This document shows, in pieces, positions 1 through 7,671 of a stretch of DNA of 57,024 bases; positions within the stretch are counted from its first letter, which is position 1; the number at the start of each line of letters is the position of its first letter. Source of the stretch: Blautia faecis. Lineage in GTDB: Bacteria > Bacillota > Clostridia > Lachnospirales > Lachnospiraceae. The stretch is taken from assembly GCF_020554845.1 (NCBI RefSeq), contig NZ_JAJCIA010000025.1, positions 1-57,024 on the forward strand, given 5' to 3'. A program made the position numbers and the translations under genes. The notes under the pieces were generated by a model. The model saw only the letters and a program-made list of their open reading frames with translations, searched no databases and was not told where the DNA came from.

Positions 1-2
1 AA

Positions 3-104
3 GATGAAATTCCGGAGCGCCAGATCTGCCTGGTGTATGACAGCCAGCATCCTATAGGGGCTGCGGCAAGAGAATTAAAAAATACAATTCTGTTGATTAC
101 ATAA
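3..104 (+). CDS. C-terminal end of a LysR-like regulator (partial)
   Basis: The frame is open from the left edge and ends at TAA (102-104), giving 33 residues that include VYDSQHPIG and AARELKN. This resembles the last strand and helix of the effector-binding domain of LysR-type regulators, but too little is present for a firm call. The rest of the gene lies outside the window. It converges on the SdpI-like gene on the other strand. Confidence 0.4.
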   Translation, partial: DEIPERQICLVYDSQHPIGAAARELKNTILLIT

Positions 105-196
105 AAGAAGCGAAAGAACTTGGTTTATTAAACGCGGCACCTATCCAAACACAAGTCAATTGATGAGTCGGGAACATTTTCCCAGCATTTCTGATG

Positions 197-1231
197 CTAT
201 TTTAATTCATTTGACACCTTTTCGCTAATTGTATGATAGATTTCCTTTGTCGCTGAATCATTTTCACCATTTACGACCAATATTTTTCCATCTATACTCA
301 TGACTACATATGAATGACAGGATGAATGGGTATACCTGATATAATCTCCATAAACATCATTTCTAAAATTTCCCATAGCATATCTAAGATTTCCTAAACC
401 GTTGGTTCTATAATCATTCCGGTTCTGAGATGAATTTTCTTCATATGAGATACTGTCAATCTGCGCATAGTCCACTGTATAATCGCTCCAGCCTTGTGCC
501 TCAATGGTAAAATCTTTATCCTCGAAACGAATCTCAATACTTCCCAAAAACAACGTCCATATACCGAATATAATGGTTAAAATGGTTATGATTCCGGATA
601 CTCCAATTGTTTTTTTGTTATACTGAATTTTTAATTTTTCTCCGGTCGCTATCTTTTTCTTATAAAATAGATAAGAATAGAGAATGCTGATGATTGCAGC
701 TGCCATAATGCTTACGATATACAAAACAAGAGCAGCCATACTTTCCTCAAAAAGACCACAGAGCATACACAGAATACCTGATGCCATCCATAGTTTCCCA
801 CTGAATCTATGAGTTGCATTCCAGTTTTCCTCATCCTGCAATGTCCATATAACCCGGATTCCTATCGTATTATTCTGCTTTACCTTTGGCAGATAATTTC
901 CTATAACCATGAATAGTAAGCCTGTTCCATAATACATGAATGCCATGAACAGGTTCTCCATGCCTGCTCCGGTATTTACCAATCTGGCAATGCCATTATA
1001 GAGCAATGTAATAACAGGTATCATCCATATAGCCATTCCTATAACTTTAGGGCTCTGTTGTCGGCTTCTGTTATCATAAAATATGATTGCTACAAATATA
1101 CAGTGCGTTACTACAAAAAATACATTTATCCATTTACCGTGTGTACTCGTAAAACCCACCAGGACTCCTGCAAGAATTACCAGTATAGAGCTAATTAATG
1201 AACCTCTATATTTTTTTATCATTTCCTTCAT
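197..1231 (-). CDS. SdpI-like integral membrane immunity protein
   Basis: A 344-residue polytopic membrane protein. The segment around residues 95-150 (GNYLPKVKQNNTIGIR, then WxAThRFSGKLW) is the hallmark of the SdpI/YhfL family. In Bacillus subtilis, SdpI protects against the toxin SdpC and also sequesters the repressor SdpR. About six hydrophobic segments are visible, followed by a soluble C-terminal tail of about 120 residues that is longer than in short SdpI proteins. The gene follows the ArsR-type repressor and overlaps it by 26 nt, the arrangement of the sdpRI operon. No SdpC-like toxin gene was recognised nearby, so the protein may serve as general envelope protection or signalling. 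The family call is firm and the ligand unknown. Confidence 0.75.
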   Translation of the reverse strand: MKEMIKKYRGSLISSILVILAGVLVGFTSTHGKWINVFFVVTHCIFVAIIFYDNRSRQQSPKVIGMAIWMIPVITLLYNGIARLVNTGAGMENLFMAFMYYGTGLLFMVIGNYLPKVKQNNTIGIRVIWTLQDEENWNATHRFSGKLWMASGILCMLCGLFEESMAALVLYIVSIMAAAIISILYSYLFYKKKIATGEKLKIQYNKKTIGVSGIITILTIIFGIWTLFLGSIEIRFEDKDFTIEAQGWSDYTVDYAQIDSISYEENSSQNRNDYRTNGLGNLRYAMGNFRNDVYGDYIRYTHSSCHSYVVMSIDGKILVVNGENDSATKEIYHTISEKVSNELK

Positions 1232-1499
1232 CGTTCGATGCTCCTTTCAAATCTGTGATCCACAACATGACATCTTCCAATACGGAAGTATTTAATTCAT
1301 AATAAATAAACTTTCCTTCTCTTTGGTTTCGGATCAAATCAGCTTCCTTCAATATTGCCAGATGTCTTGATATGGATGCTCCCGTCACTGAAAAATGTTC
1401 GCATATTTCTCCAGCTGAAAGCCGCCCATTTTTCAATAAGTTCAAAATCTCACGTCGTATTGGATCAGCTAGTGCTTTTAATGTATCCTGTATACCCAA
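1206..1499 (-). CDS. SdpR-like ArsR-family autorepressor
   Basis: A winged-helix repressor of 97 residues. It shows the ArsR signature LKALADPIRREILNLL at the N-terminus, then a recognition helix (SVTGASISRHLAIL) and a wing (REGKFIYYEL). It has no metal-binding cysteines in the usual ArsR positions, which fits the SdpR branch. The open frame reaches an ATG at 1520. However, AAGGG lies just downstream of that ATG and is spaced for a TTG at 1497-1499, which gives an N-terminus (MGIQDTLKALADP) typical of the family. With the TTG start, the palindrome at 1520-1544 lies outside the coding sequence. It probably represses its own operon with the downstream SdpI-like gene, which would relieve it by capture at the membrane. 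Confidence 0.82.
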   Translation of the reverse strand: MGIQDTLKALADPIRREILNLLKNGRLSAGEICEHFSVTGASISRHLAILKEADLIRNQREGKFIYYELNTSVLEDVMLWITDLKGASNDEGNDKKI

Positions 1500-1519
1500 T
1501 AATTCATCACATCCCTTCA

Positions 1520-1544
1520 TTTAACATTTAATCTAATTGTTAAA
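1520..1544 (-). promoter_or_regulatory. Imperfect palindrome, probable SdpR operator
   Basis: The outer arms TTTAACA and TGTTAAA frame an AT-rich centre that is partly symmetric (a 25-bp inverted repeat). It covers the predicted transcription start immediately downstream of the -10 box, a position suited to autorepression by the ArsR-type protein. Binding is inferred. Confidence 0.55.
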
Positions 1545-1547
1545 CGT

Positions 1548-1576
1548 ATTATAATGCAAGGAATATTATGTGTCAA
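1548..1576 (-). promoter_or_regulatory. Promoter of the sdpRI-like operon
   Basis: On the minus strand there is a perfect -35 TTGACA (1571-1576) and a perfect -10 TATAAT (1548-1553) separated by 17 bp. Transcription would start near 1541, inside the adjoining palindrome. Confidence 0.8.
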
Positions 1577-1599
1577 GAACCAGTTACTTCAAAATATGG

Positions 1600-1628
1600 T
1601 TGACATTTATATTCTACAGATGTAGAAT
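1600..1628 (+). promoter_or_regulatory. Promoter of the secreted-protein gene
   Basis: TTGACA (1600-1605) and TAGAAT (1623-1628) are 17 bp apart. The -10 box lies inside the BlaI-type operator at 1609-1630, so repressor binding would block RNA polymerase directly. Confidence 0.7.
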
Positions 1629-1630
1629 AT
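1609..1630 (+). promoter_or_regulatory. BlaI/MecI-type operator 1
   Basis: A perfect inverted repeat with 10-bp arms (ATATTCTACA and TGTAGAATAT) around a 2-nt centre, containing the TACA-NN-TGTA core known for BlaI/MecI repressors. A weaker second copy with 6-bp arms (TTCTAC, GTAGAA) lies at 1638-1653. Both sit between the promoter and the start codon at 1678. The regulator encoded at 2703-3092 is the obvious candidate to bind. Confidence 0.75.
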
Positions 1631-1677
1631 AAACAACTTCTACAAAAGTAGAAAATAATAAACAGGGAGAATGCACT

Positions 1678-2568
1678 ATGAAGACAGGAACAGTAAAGTT
1701 AATGACACTTATCACTACGGCGGTATTGGGAACTTTTTCAGCAGGAACGGTTCTGGCAGCAGAAAATAATGACTTTTATACACAGCCGCCAGCAGATTCC
1801 GACTGGGAAAAGGCAGATACGGAAGGTACTTATGCCAGCTACACGAATGGAAGTGATTATGTAAACATTTACAAATATTCACTTGATGATGTCAATATAG
1901 CAATTGCAAAATGCAATGATACGTATGAAGCCTGCTATCAGACAGTTTATTCAGAGGGGAACAGTTTATATATGACGGTGGGATATGCAAAAGATGCAGA
2001 TGATATCGGTGATGTCAGAAAATTCGTAGAATATATTTCCTATCCAGGAAATCCCTCCCTTACCAGACAGGCAGATGAAGATTCAACAGAGAATTCTGAT
2101 CAGGAGGATACCGATACTTCCAATCCGGGAGGCAAGGGAGATTCAGATTCTTCCGATACAGAAGTGAATGCTTCCGCAGATAACAGTGATGGTTCAGATA
2201 TTATTTCCACCTCACCACTGACATTAGTTGACAGTGATGGAAATACAATTGAGATCAATTACATTCTTCACAAAGATTATTCTTGCGAATACCGTGGAGA
2301 TGATGGAATGAAATATACTGATAATGGGAATGAAACTTATACCGATGAAAATGGAAATACCTACTCAGCTCTGAATGATGACACTCATCATCTGGGACAT
2401 ACGTTGGAACAGCATGACCTTCAGGATGCAAACGGTAATACTGTGACGGTTACGGAAACTACAAATGGTGATTATTATTTCCAGGACGAAAATGGTACAG
2501 GATTTACGGACAACGGAGACGGGACATGGAGTGATGAAAATGGCAGCAGCTATACAGAAATAGACTGA
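1678..2568 (+). CDS. Secreted acidic protein sharing a C-terminal domain with the neighbouring M56 sensor
   Basis: A 296-residue protein with a signal peptide of about 28 residues (MKTGTVKLM, hydrophobic core, VLAAE). After residue 28 there is a folded-looking N-terminal part of about 100 residues, then an acidic Ser/Asp/Thr-rich linker (about 135-175), then a C-terminal part rich in DENGNTY-like Asp/Gly/Asn motifs. The last 70 residues align with the end of the membrane protein at 3099-4847: both have a LNDD/WNDE segment, an LExHxL motif, ETTNGDYY and TDNGDGTW-x-DENG. No enzyme motif was recognised. It has its own promoter with BlaI-type operators and is followed by a terminator. It may be a ligand, decoy or effector of the downstream BlaI/M56 pair; that role is inference. 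Confidence 0.75.
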   Translation: MKTGTVKLMTLITTAVLGTFSAGTVLAAENNDFYTQPPADSDWEKADTEGTYASYTNGSDYVNIYKYSLDDVNIAIAKCNDTYEACYQTVYSEGNSLYMTVGYAKDADDIGDVRKFVEYISYPGNPSLTRQADEDSTENSDQEDTDTSNPGGKGDSDSSDTEVNASADNSDGSDIISTSPLTLVDSDGNTIEINYILHKDYSCEYRGDDGMKYTDNGNETYTDENGNTYSALNDDTHHLGHTLEQHDLQDANGNTVTVTETTNGDYYFQDENGTGFTDNGDGTWSDENGSSYTEID

Positions 2569-2588
2569 TAGTGGTCAGTAGCTGCAGG

Positions 2589-2631
2589 AATGGCAAGGGC
2601 ATTTGCAAATTGTGCAAAAGCCCTTGCCATT
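2589..2631 (+). terminator. Stem-loop terminator after the secreted-protein gene
   Basis: A perfect 12-bp inverted repeat (AATGGCAAGGGC and its complement GCCCTTGCCATT) around a 19-nt loop. The T-run is short, so termination may be partial. Confidence 0.65.
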
Positions 2632-2661
2632 TCCGTGAACCGTGGTAAAATAGAATCATTC

Positions 2662-2673
2662 CTACATTTGTAG
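2662..2673 (+). promoter_or_regulatory. BlaI/MecI-type operator in front of the blaI-like gene
   Basis: CTACA-TT-TGTAG matches the TACA-NN-TGTA core at the operator upstream of 1678. It lies 30 bp ahead of the repressor start codon, consistent with autoregulation. The region upstream of it has no clear -35/-10 pair. Confidence 0.7.
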
Positions 2674-2702
2674 AAAATATGTAACAGGGGAGGTATGAAA
2701 AA

Positions 2703-3092
2703 GTGAAAAAAACTTACCAGAGACTTCCGGACTCAGAGCTGGATATTATGCTCGTTCTTTGGAATAATACTCCGCCGATGACCAGACCGGAGATTGAGAA
2801 AGTGATCAATATGAAGAAAAAGCTTGCATCAACAACAATTTTGTCATTGCTGACCAGATTGGAGAACAAAAATTTCGTGGAAGTGACGAAACAGGGAAAA
2901 ATGAATCTGTATACACCCATGGTTTCGCAGTCAGATTATCAGGCACATGAAAGCCAGAGTGTTCTTGAGAAACTTTATGGGAATTCACTAAAAAAGTTTG
3001 TAACTTCACTTTATCATGGAAAGAAGATCAGCTCAGAAGAAGTCCAGGATCTCAGTGAATTTCTTAAGAACCTGGAGGACAGGGAGGAATAG
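2703..3092 (+). CDS. BlaI/MecI/CopY-family transcriptional repressor
   Basis: A 129-residue winged-helix protein with the family layout: LPDSELDIMLVLW, a recognition region STTILSLLTRLENKNFV, a wing with GKMNLYTPMVSQSDY, then a C-terminal dimerisation half ending in LSEFLKNLEDREE. Translation starts at GTG (2703), placed by AGGGGAGG ten bases upstream. BlaI-type repressors dimerise on TACA-NN-TGTA operators and are inactivated by cleavage when the membrane metalloprotease partner is triggered. The partner gene starts 7 bp downstream. Operators lie before this gene and before the secreted-protein gene at 1678. No beta-lactamase or penicillin-binding protein is nearby, so the trigger is probably not a beta-lactam. 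Confidence 0.9.
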   Translation: MKKTYQRLPDSELDIMLVLWNNTPPMTRPEIEKVINMKKKLASTTILSLLTRLENKNFVEVTKQGKMNLYTPMVSQSDYQAHESQSVLEKLYGNSLKKFVTSLYHGKKISSEEVQDLSEFLKNLEDREE

Positions 3093-3098
3093 CTAATT

Positions 3099-4847
3099 AT
3101 GGAGGTTTTCATTCTGCACATTCTGAAACTGAACATTATTGCAGCAATAGTAATTTTACTGGTAAAAGTGCTTGCGACTCTGTTTAAAGGACGTGTATCA
3201 GCGAGATGGAAGTACTTTATCTGGCTGTTGATTACGATAAGCCTTTGTGTTCCGGTGCGCCTTCCGGAGAATCTGGCACTGGTGGATTTCAAAGTACTTA
3301 GAAGCAGTCAACAGAATACGCAAAACCCGAAGATAACGGATTACGCAGTCAGACCAGAGGAAAGTCAGAAGATAACAGAAACCGTATCATCTGCGAGCAA
3401 TGACATGAAAAATCTGACAGAAATTCCGGAACAAAAGAGAACTGTCAGGTACGAATCAGATAAATGGCTGGGAATTGTGGCTGTGATTTTTGTTGTTGTC
3501 TGGCCGAGCGTAGCGGTACTTAAACTGACAGGAGAATTGCTGGCATATTATTTTTCTATAAGGAATCTGGAACGGATGAGTCTGCAGGTAAGTGATACGG
3601 TGAGTATTCAGATGTACCGTGCAGCGTGTCAAAAGAAGCACGTACGCAGAATACCGGAGCTCAGGCAAAACGCAGGTCTTACCACACCGCTTCTTGCAGG
3701 ACTTTTACATACAAAATTGTATCTACCAGCAACCGGGTATTCAGCAGAAGAAAGAAAACTTATTTTTTACCATGAACTCACACATTATTGCCATCGGGAT
3801 CTCTGGTATAAGATGCTCCTTCGAATCTGTGCATCAATATACTGGTTCAACCCCTTTCTTCTTATCATGCTGAAAGAAGCGGATAAGGATATTGAGAATC
3901 TGTGTGATACAGCAGTTGTTCGCAGAGTTAATAAAAAGGAACATAAATTATATCGACAGCTGCTTCTCAGGACAGTGGCCATGGAAAATCAGATTCCATA
4001 TGTGACAGCAAGTCTTAATGACAGCGAAATGGTGTTTAAAGATCGGATTCTGTATATGGTGAACATTCGGAAACTCCGCAGAGGGATTCTTCCGGGAATT
4101 CTTGTGACGCTGCTGCTTGCAGGCGGTAATCTGGTATTTAATGTCTCTGCCGGGACAGATACAGTTTCAGTAGAGACGGAGAAGTCTGGTATTGAAAAAA
4201 ATGCAGATCCAGAGAAAAATAATGTACCGGATTATGCACCGTTTTCTGAAATGGTAACTATGCAGAAAGCTGCTGAAACACAGGACGAAGGAGGAGTGAC
4301 AGAGAATGCAGATACAGAGGATTCTGTAGACGAAGAGGAAAAAGCAGATGCGGAAACAAACGATGAACCTGCCATGGAAAACAGCGGACAGGTAAGTGAA
4401 ACGACCGATGATGGAATTACCTCTGACAACAACGAGTCTGTTTCATCTTATGAGAATCTGCCAGCAGGCGTACCATATACCAGTGGATTCACTACTGCTT
4501 CCGGTGTAGCATCAATTGTAGCACCGGGTGGAGGAGATGAAGAATCCAGAGTTCTTTACGATAACGGAGATGGGACCTATTCTGATGCTTATGGGAGCCG
4601 ATACAGTTATCAGGGAGATGGAAACTGGGCAGATGCCAATGGAAATTCATATCGTACCTGGAATGACGAAGACTATAATTTCGGAACACAGCTGGAAAAG
4701 CATGAACTCAAGGGCAGCAGCGGCACCGTTAATGTAAAAGAGACTACAAACGGAGATTATTATTACTGTGATTCAGAAGGTGTAGGATACACAGATAATG
4801 GTGACGGAACCTGGACCGATGAGAACGGAAATCTTTATGAAGAGTAA
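3099..4847 (+). CDS. BlaR1/MecR1-like M56 membrane metalloprotease with an unusual extracellular domain
   Basis: A 582-residue protein. Hydrophobic segments lie at about 3-25, 35-50, 125-150 and 327-348. The M56 zinc motif HELTH is at residues 225-229 within FYHELTHYCHRDLWYK, and a downstream EADKDIENLCD segment matches the family's third-ligand region. In BlaR1 the part after the last membrane helix is a penicillin-binding sensor of about 250 residues. Here it is an acidic low-complexity linker (about 350-450) and then 120 residues rich in DNGDGTY/DANGNSY motifs, which end in the same domain as the secreted protein at 1678-2568. No SxxK penicillin-binding motif set was seen. It forms an operon with the repressor. 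It is probably a signal-activated protease that clears the repressor, with an unknown signal. Confidence 0.85.
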   Translation: MEVFILHILKLNIIAAIVILLVKVLATLFKGRVSARWKYFIWLLITISLCVPVRLPENLALVDFKVLRSSQQNTQNPKITDYAVRPEESQKITETVSSASNDMKNLTEIPEQKRTVRYESDKWLGIVAVIFVVVWPSVAVLKLTGELLAYYFSIRNLERMSLQVSDTVSIQMYRAACQKKHVRRIPELRQNAGLTTPLLAGLLHTKLYLPATGYSAEERKLIFYHELTHYCHRDLWYKMLLRICASIYWFNPFLLIMLKEADKDIENLCDTAVVRRVNKKEHKLYRQLLLRTVAMENQIPYVTASLNDSEMVFKDRILYMVNIRKLRRGILPGILVTLLLAGGNLVFNVSAGTDTVSVETEKSGIEKNADPEKNNVPDYAPFSEMVTMQKAAETQDEGGVTENADTEDSVDEEEKADAETNDEPAMENSGQVSETTDDGITSDNNESVSSYENLPAGVPYTSGFTTASGVASIVAPGGGDEESRVLYDNGDGTYSDAYGSRYSYQGDGNWADANGNSYRTWNDEDYNFGTQLEKHELKGSSGTVNVKETTNGDYYYCDSEGVGYTDNGDGTWTDENGNLYEE

Positions 4848-4849
4848 AT

Positions 4850-4901
4850 GAAAAGAAACGTTTTCCGGAAGCAAATAAGAGACTGGAAAACGTTTCTTTT
4901 C
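4850..4901 (+). terminator. Strong terminator after the BlaI/M56 operon
   Basis: A 17-bp perfect stem (GAAAAGAAACGTTTTCC with its complement) and an 18-nt loop, with a T-rich 3' arm. It isolates the module from asnB. Confidence 0.8.
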
Positions 4902-5078
4902 TTGTAAAATGTTATATGAGATATAAAAGCTATTTGGAAATATAATTATTTGATAAGAAAGACATTTTTATTTTACAACAAACAGATATTTTTATGATAA
5001 AATATCGGAAAAAAATTTTGGACTGTAACAAAAGTCGTTGCAGTGTCTAAACTACATCAAATGGATACGGAGGAAGAA

Positions 5079-6962
5079 ATGTGCGGGATCTGTGGATTTA
5101 CAGGTTACAGACAGGATCAGAAGACAGTAATTGAAAGGATGATGAAAGCCATTGAGCATAGAGGCCCGGACAGTGAGGGCTCCTTTTGCAGGGAGAAGAT
5201 TACGCTGGGCTTTCGAAGACTTAGTATTATTGATTTAGAAGATGGGCAGCAGCCTATGGAAAGTGCGGATGGAAATCTGCATATTGTTTTTAATGGAGAA
5301 ATCTATGATTATAAAGAACTGCGGGCAGAACTTGAGACTTTCGGCATTTCTTTTTGCACCCATTCCGATACGGAAGTTCTGGTAAATACCCTTCAGCAGT
5401 ATGGGGAGAAGGCACTGGATAAACTCAGGGGAATGTTTGGGTTTGCAGTATGGAATGAAAAAGAGCAGACTTTGATGCTTGCAAGGGATTTCTTTGGAAT
5501 TAAGCCTGTGTACTATGCCGAAATAGATGGGCACTTTGTATTTGCTTCTGAAATTAAGAGTATCCTTGCATTTCCAGGCTATGAAAGGAAAGTAAATCAG
5601 AAGGCACTGGAGCAGTATTTGTCATTTCAATATTCTCCTCTGGAAGAGACCTTCTTTAAGGGAATTTATAAACTGATGCCTGGACATATGCTTTTATATA
5701 AAAACGGAAGCTATGAAATAAAGACTTATTTCAAACCAAAGCTTACACCAGGTCAGTGGAACCATAAGACGAATATGGCGCAGCTGCGGAGCCAGCTTTC
5801 CGAGATTTTAAAGGATTCAGTGAAGCATCATATGTTAAGTGATGTGGAAGTCGGCGCATTTTTATCAGGTGGAGTGGATTCCGGTTATCTGGCTTCTTCC
5901 TCCGGTGCAGATCAGGCATTTACAGTGGGATTTGATGAGGGAGATCGATATAGTGAAGTAAACAAAGCTGCCAAAGTGGCAGAAAAAGCAGGTTTGAAAC
6001 ACCATGTGAAAATCATATCCAAGCAGGAATTCTGGGATGCCCTTCCAGATGTGATGTATCATATGGATGAACCCCTTGGGGATGCCTCTGCAGTTGCACT
6101 TTATTTTCTTTCCAAAGAGGCCGCAGGGCATGTCAAGGTAGTCCTTTCCGGGGAAGGCGCAGATGAACTTTTCGGTGGATATAATATTTACAGAGAACCG
6201 GAAGCATTAAAGAAAGTTGCCTGGATTCCATTCAGGCTCAGACGTGCTGTTAGAAAACTGGCCGCAAAGCTGCCAGATGTGAAAGGACGGGATTTCCTTA
6301 TCCGCGCAGGAATGAAAGTGGAAGAACGTTTCATCGGAAATGCATATATTTACCGTGAAAAAGAGAAAGCACAGATTTTGAAAAATAAAGTAACAGGACC
6401 TTCCACGCAGGAATATTTAAGACCATTTTATGAAAAGCTTGAGGCAGAAAACAGAGGATCACTTCAAGACATGGAAAAAATGCAGTCTGTAGATTTGAAC
6501 TACTGGCTTCCTGGCGATATTTTGCAGAAAGCAGATAAAATGAGTATGGCACATTCCCTGGAAGTCAGGGTACCATTTCTGGATAAAGAAGTTTTTGACT
6601 TTGCAGCAAAGCTTCCGAAAGAAACTAAGATTGCAGCAGGTACAACCAAATATATTTTCCGTAAAGCTGTTTCAAAATTTCTTCCACAGGAAACCGATGA
6701 ACGTAAGAAACTTGGTTTTCCCATTCCAATCCGTGTGTGGCTGCGGCAGGATGACTGGTATCAGATGGTAACGGATTTATTTACCTCAAAAGCGGCAGAA
6801 GAATTTTTTCGTACAGAGGAACTGCTTCAGCTTCTGAAGGACCATAAAAATAAAAAGGCAGATAACAGTCGTAAAATCTGGACAGTTTTAACATTCCTTA
6901 TCTGGTACGATAGATTTTTTGCTACATGTTCGAAGGGAGAGTTGGTTACAAGGCTGCAATAA
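5079..6962 (+). CDS. asnB: Asparagine synthase, glutamine-hydrolysing
   Basis: Makes asparagine from aspartate, ATP and glutamine in the cytosol. The open frame begins at 5043, but GGAGG at 5069-5073 sets the start at 5079. That places the catalytic cysteine directly after Met (MCGICGF), as class II glutamine amidotransferases require. The N-terminal domain shows RRLSIID, NGEIYDY and SDTEVL. The synthetase domain carries the ATP pyrophosphatase loop SGGVDS near residue 263 and GEGADELFGGY. The length (627) is normal for AsnB. The preceding 170 bp are AT-rich and probably hold its promoter. Confidence 0.95.
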   Translation: MCGICGFTGYRQDQKTVIERMMKAIEHRGPDSEGSFCREKITLGFRRLSIIDLEDGQQPMESADGNLHIVFNGEIYDYKELRAELETFGISFCTHSDTEVLVNTLQQYGEKALDKLRGMFGFAVWNEKEQTLMLARDFFGIKPVYYAEIDGHFVFASEIKSILAFPGYERKVNQKALEQYLSFQYSPLEETFFKGIYKLMPGHMLLYKNGSYEIKTYFKPKLTPGQWNHKTNMAQLRSQLSEILKDSVKHHMLSDVEVGAFLSGGVDSGYLASSSGADQAFTVGFDEGDRYSEVNKAAKVAEKAGLKHHVKIISKQEFWDALPDVMYHMDEPLGDASAVALYFLSKEAAGHVKVVLSGEGADELFGGYNIYREPEALKKVAWIPFRLRRAVRKLAAKLPDVKGRDFLIRAGMKVEERFIGNAYIYREKEKAQILKNKVTGPSTQEYLRPFYEKLEAENRGSLQDMEKMQSVDLNYWLPGDILQKADKMSMAHSLEVRVPFLDKEVFDFAAKLPKETKIAAGTTKYIFRKAVSKFLPQETDERKKLGFPIPIRVWLRQDDWYQMVTDLFTSKAAEEFFRTEELLQLLKDHKNKKADNSRKIWTVLTFLIWYDRFFATCSKGELVTRLQ

Positions 6963-7261
6963 TAAAACTTCAATATATTCTTTTTTATATTCATAATAAT
7001 GCACTAATTAGGTGTCTGGAAGAATTTAAGAAAAATAAATTTGTACCTGTAGAAGAAGCTGAGAAACAGATTAAACTTGGAGCTGTGATTACCAGACTTA
7101 ACAGTACCATACGGAGAATCAAAAAGTATCTGGATGGAAGCATCCCATGCCTGGAGGAATTGGAAGAAACGCGACTTCCATACTTTGAGAAAAATGCGGA
7201 CAAACGTGAAAACCGCTGGAGCCAGATCATTAGTGGAAGTGATCTGATTGATACCATCTAA
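6926..7261 (+). CDS. Hypothetical small protein or gene remnant after asnB
   Basis: A frame of 111 codons that overlaps the end of asnB by 37 bp. The plausible part starts after about 7000: a charged helical stretch (EEAEKQIKLGAVITRLNSTIRRIKKYLDGS, split by proline further on) ending in SGSDLIDTI. No convincing ribosome site precedes an internal start. It is followed directly by a hairpin terminator, which suggests it is, or was, the 3' end of a transcribed gene. No family was recognised. Confidence 0.3.
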   Translation: MFEGRVGYKAAIIKLQYILFYIHNNALIRCLEEFKKNKFVPVEEAEKQIKLGAVITRLNSTIRRIKKYLDGSIPCLEELEETRLPYFEKNADKRENRWSQIISGSDLIDTI

Positions 7262-7264
7262 AAA

Positions 7265-7294
7265 GCAGACAGCCCGATATTTTCGGGCTGTCTG
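7265..7294 (+). terminator. Stem-loop terminator
   Basis: GCAGACAGCCCGA pairs with TCGGGCTGTCTG around a 5-nt loop. It ends the asnB transcription unit. Confidence 0.7.
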
Positions 7295-7671
7295 TCATTG
7301 GATTAAGGAAAGATATGAGGCAGGAAATACAGTCATTTTTTGCAGCATATCTTTTTTTGTATCATTTTGTCTATATTTTAAAGAATCCTGTTCATGTACA
7401 GGGGTTCATTAGTTGGTTATACTAATAAAAAGCGGATGTGATAGTTTATGCAGAAGAAAATCCGGCCGAATACCGGAATTCTCTTCTGGCATTAGCGGCA
7501 AACTTTATAATAGTTTGCGTAGAAATTCATCACATATAAGATATAAGCTTTTAAATTTTTCATTTCGTTCACCTCTTTTCTTAACTTACAAGTGCATTAT
7601 AGATCACCTGAAAGCGGATTACGTGCCAAATGAAAAGAAAAAACAGACAAAATTTGCAGAGGAGAGAAATT
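7295..7671 (+). other. Non-coding region ahead of araC-type gene, with hairpins
   Basis: No convincing gene lies in these 377 bp. Visible structure: CCTGT/ACAGG (about 7387-7402); an extended imperfect hairpin at about 7452-7486 (AGAAGA, CCGG, CCGG, TCTTCT); and GCAAAC/GTTTGC at about 7498-7518. These could form a structured leader of the regulator mRNA, but they match no riboswitch class I know. Confidence 0.3.

Noticed and set aside
2703..4847. A beta-lactam resistance operon (blaI-blaR1)
   Set aside because: There is no beta-lactamase or alternative penicillin-binding protein, and the sensor lacks a penicillin-binding domain, so the genes were named by family only.
5043..5078. Upstream in-frame start for asnB
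   Set aside because: It would bury the catalytic cysteine 13 residues inside; the GGAGG site and the family N-terminus fix the start at 5079.
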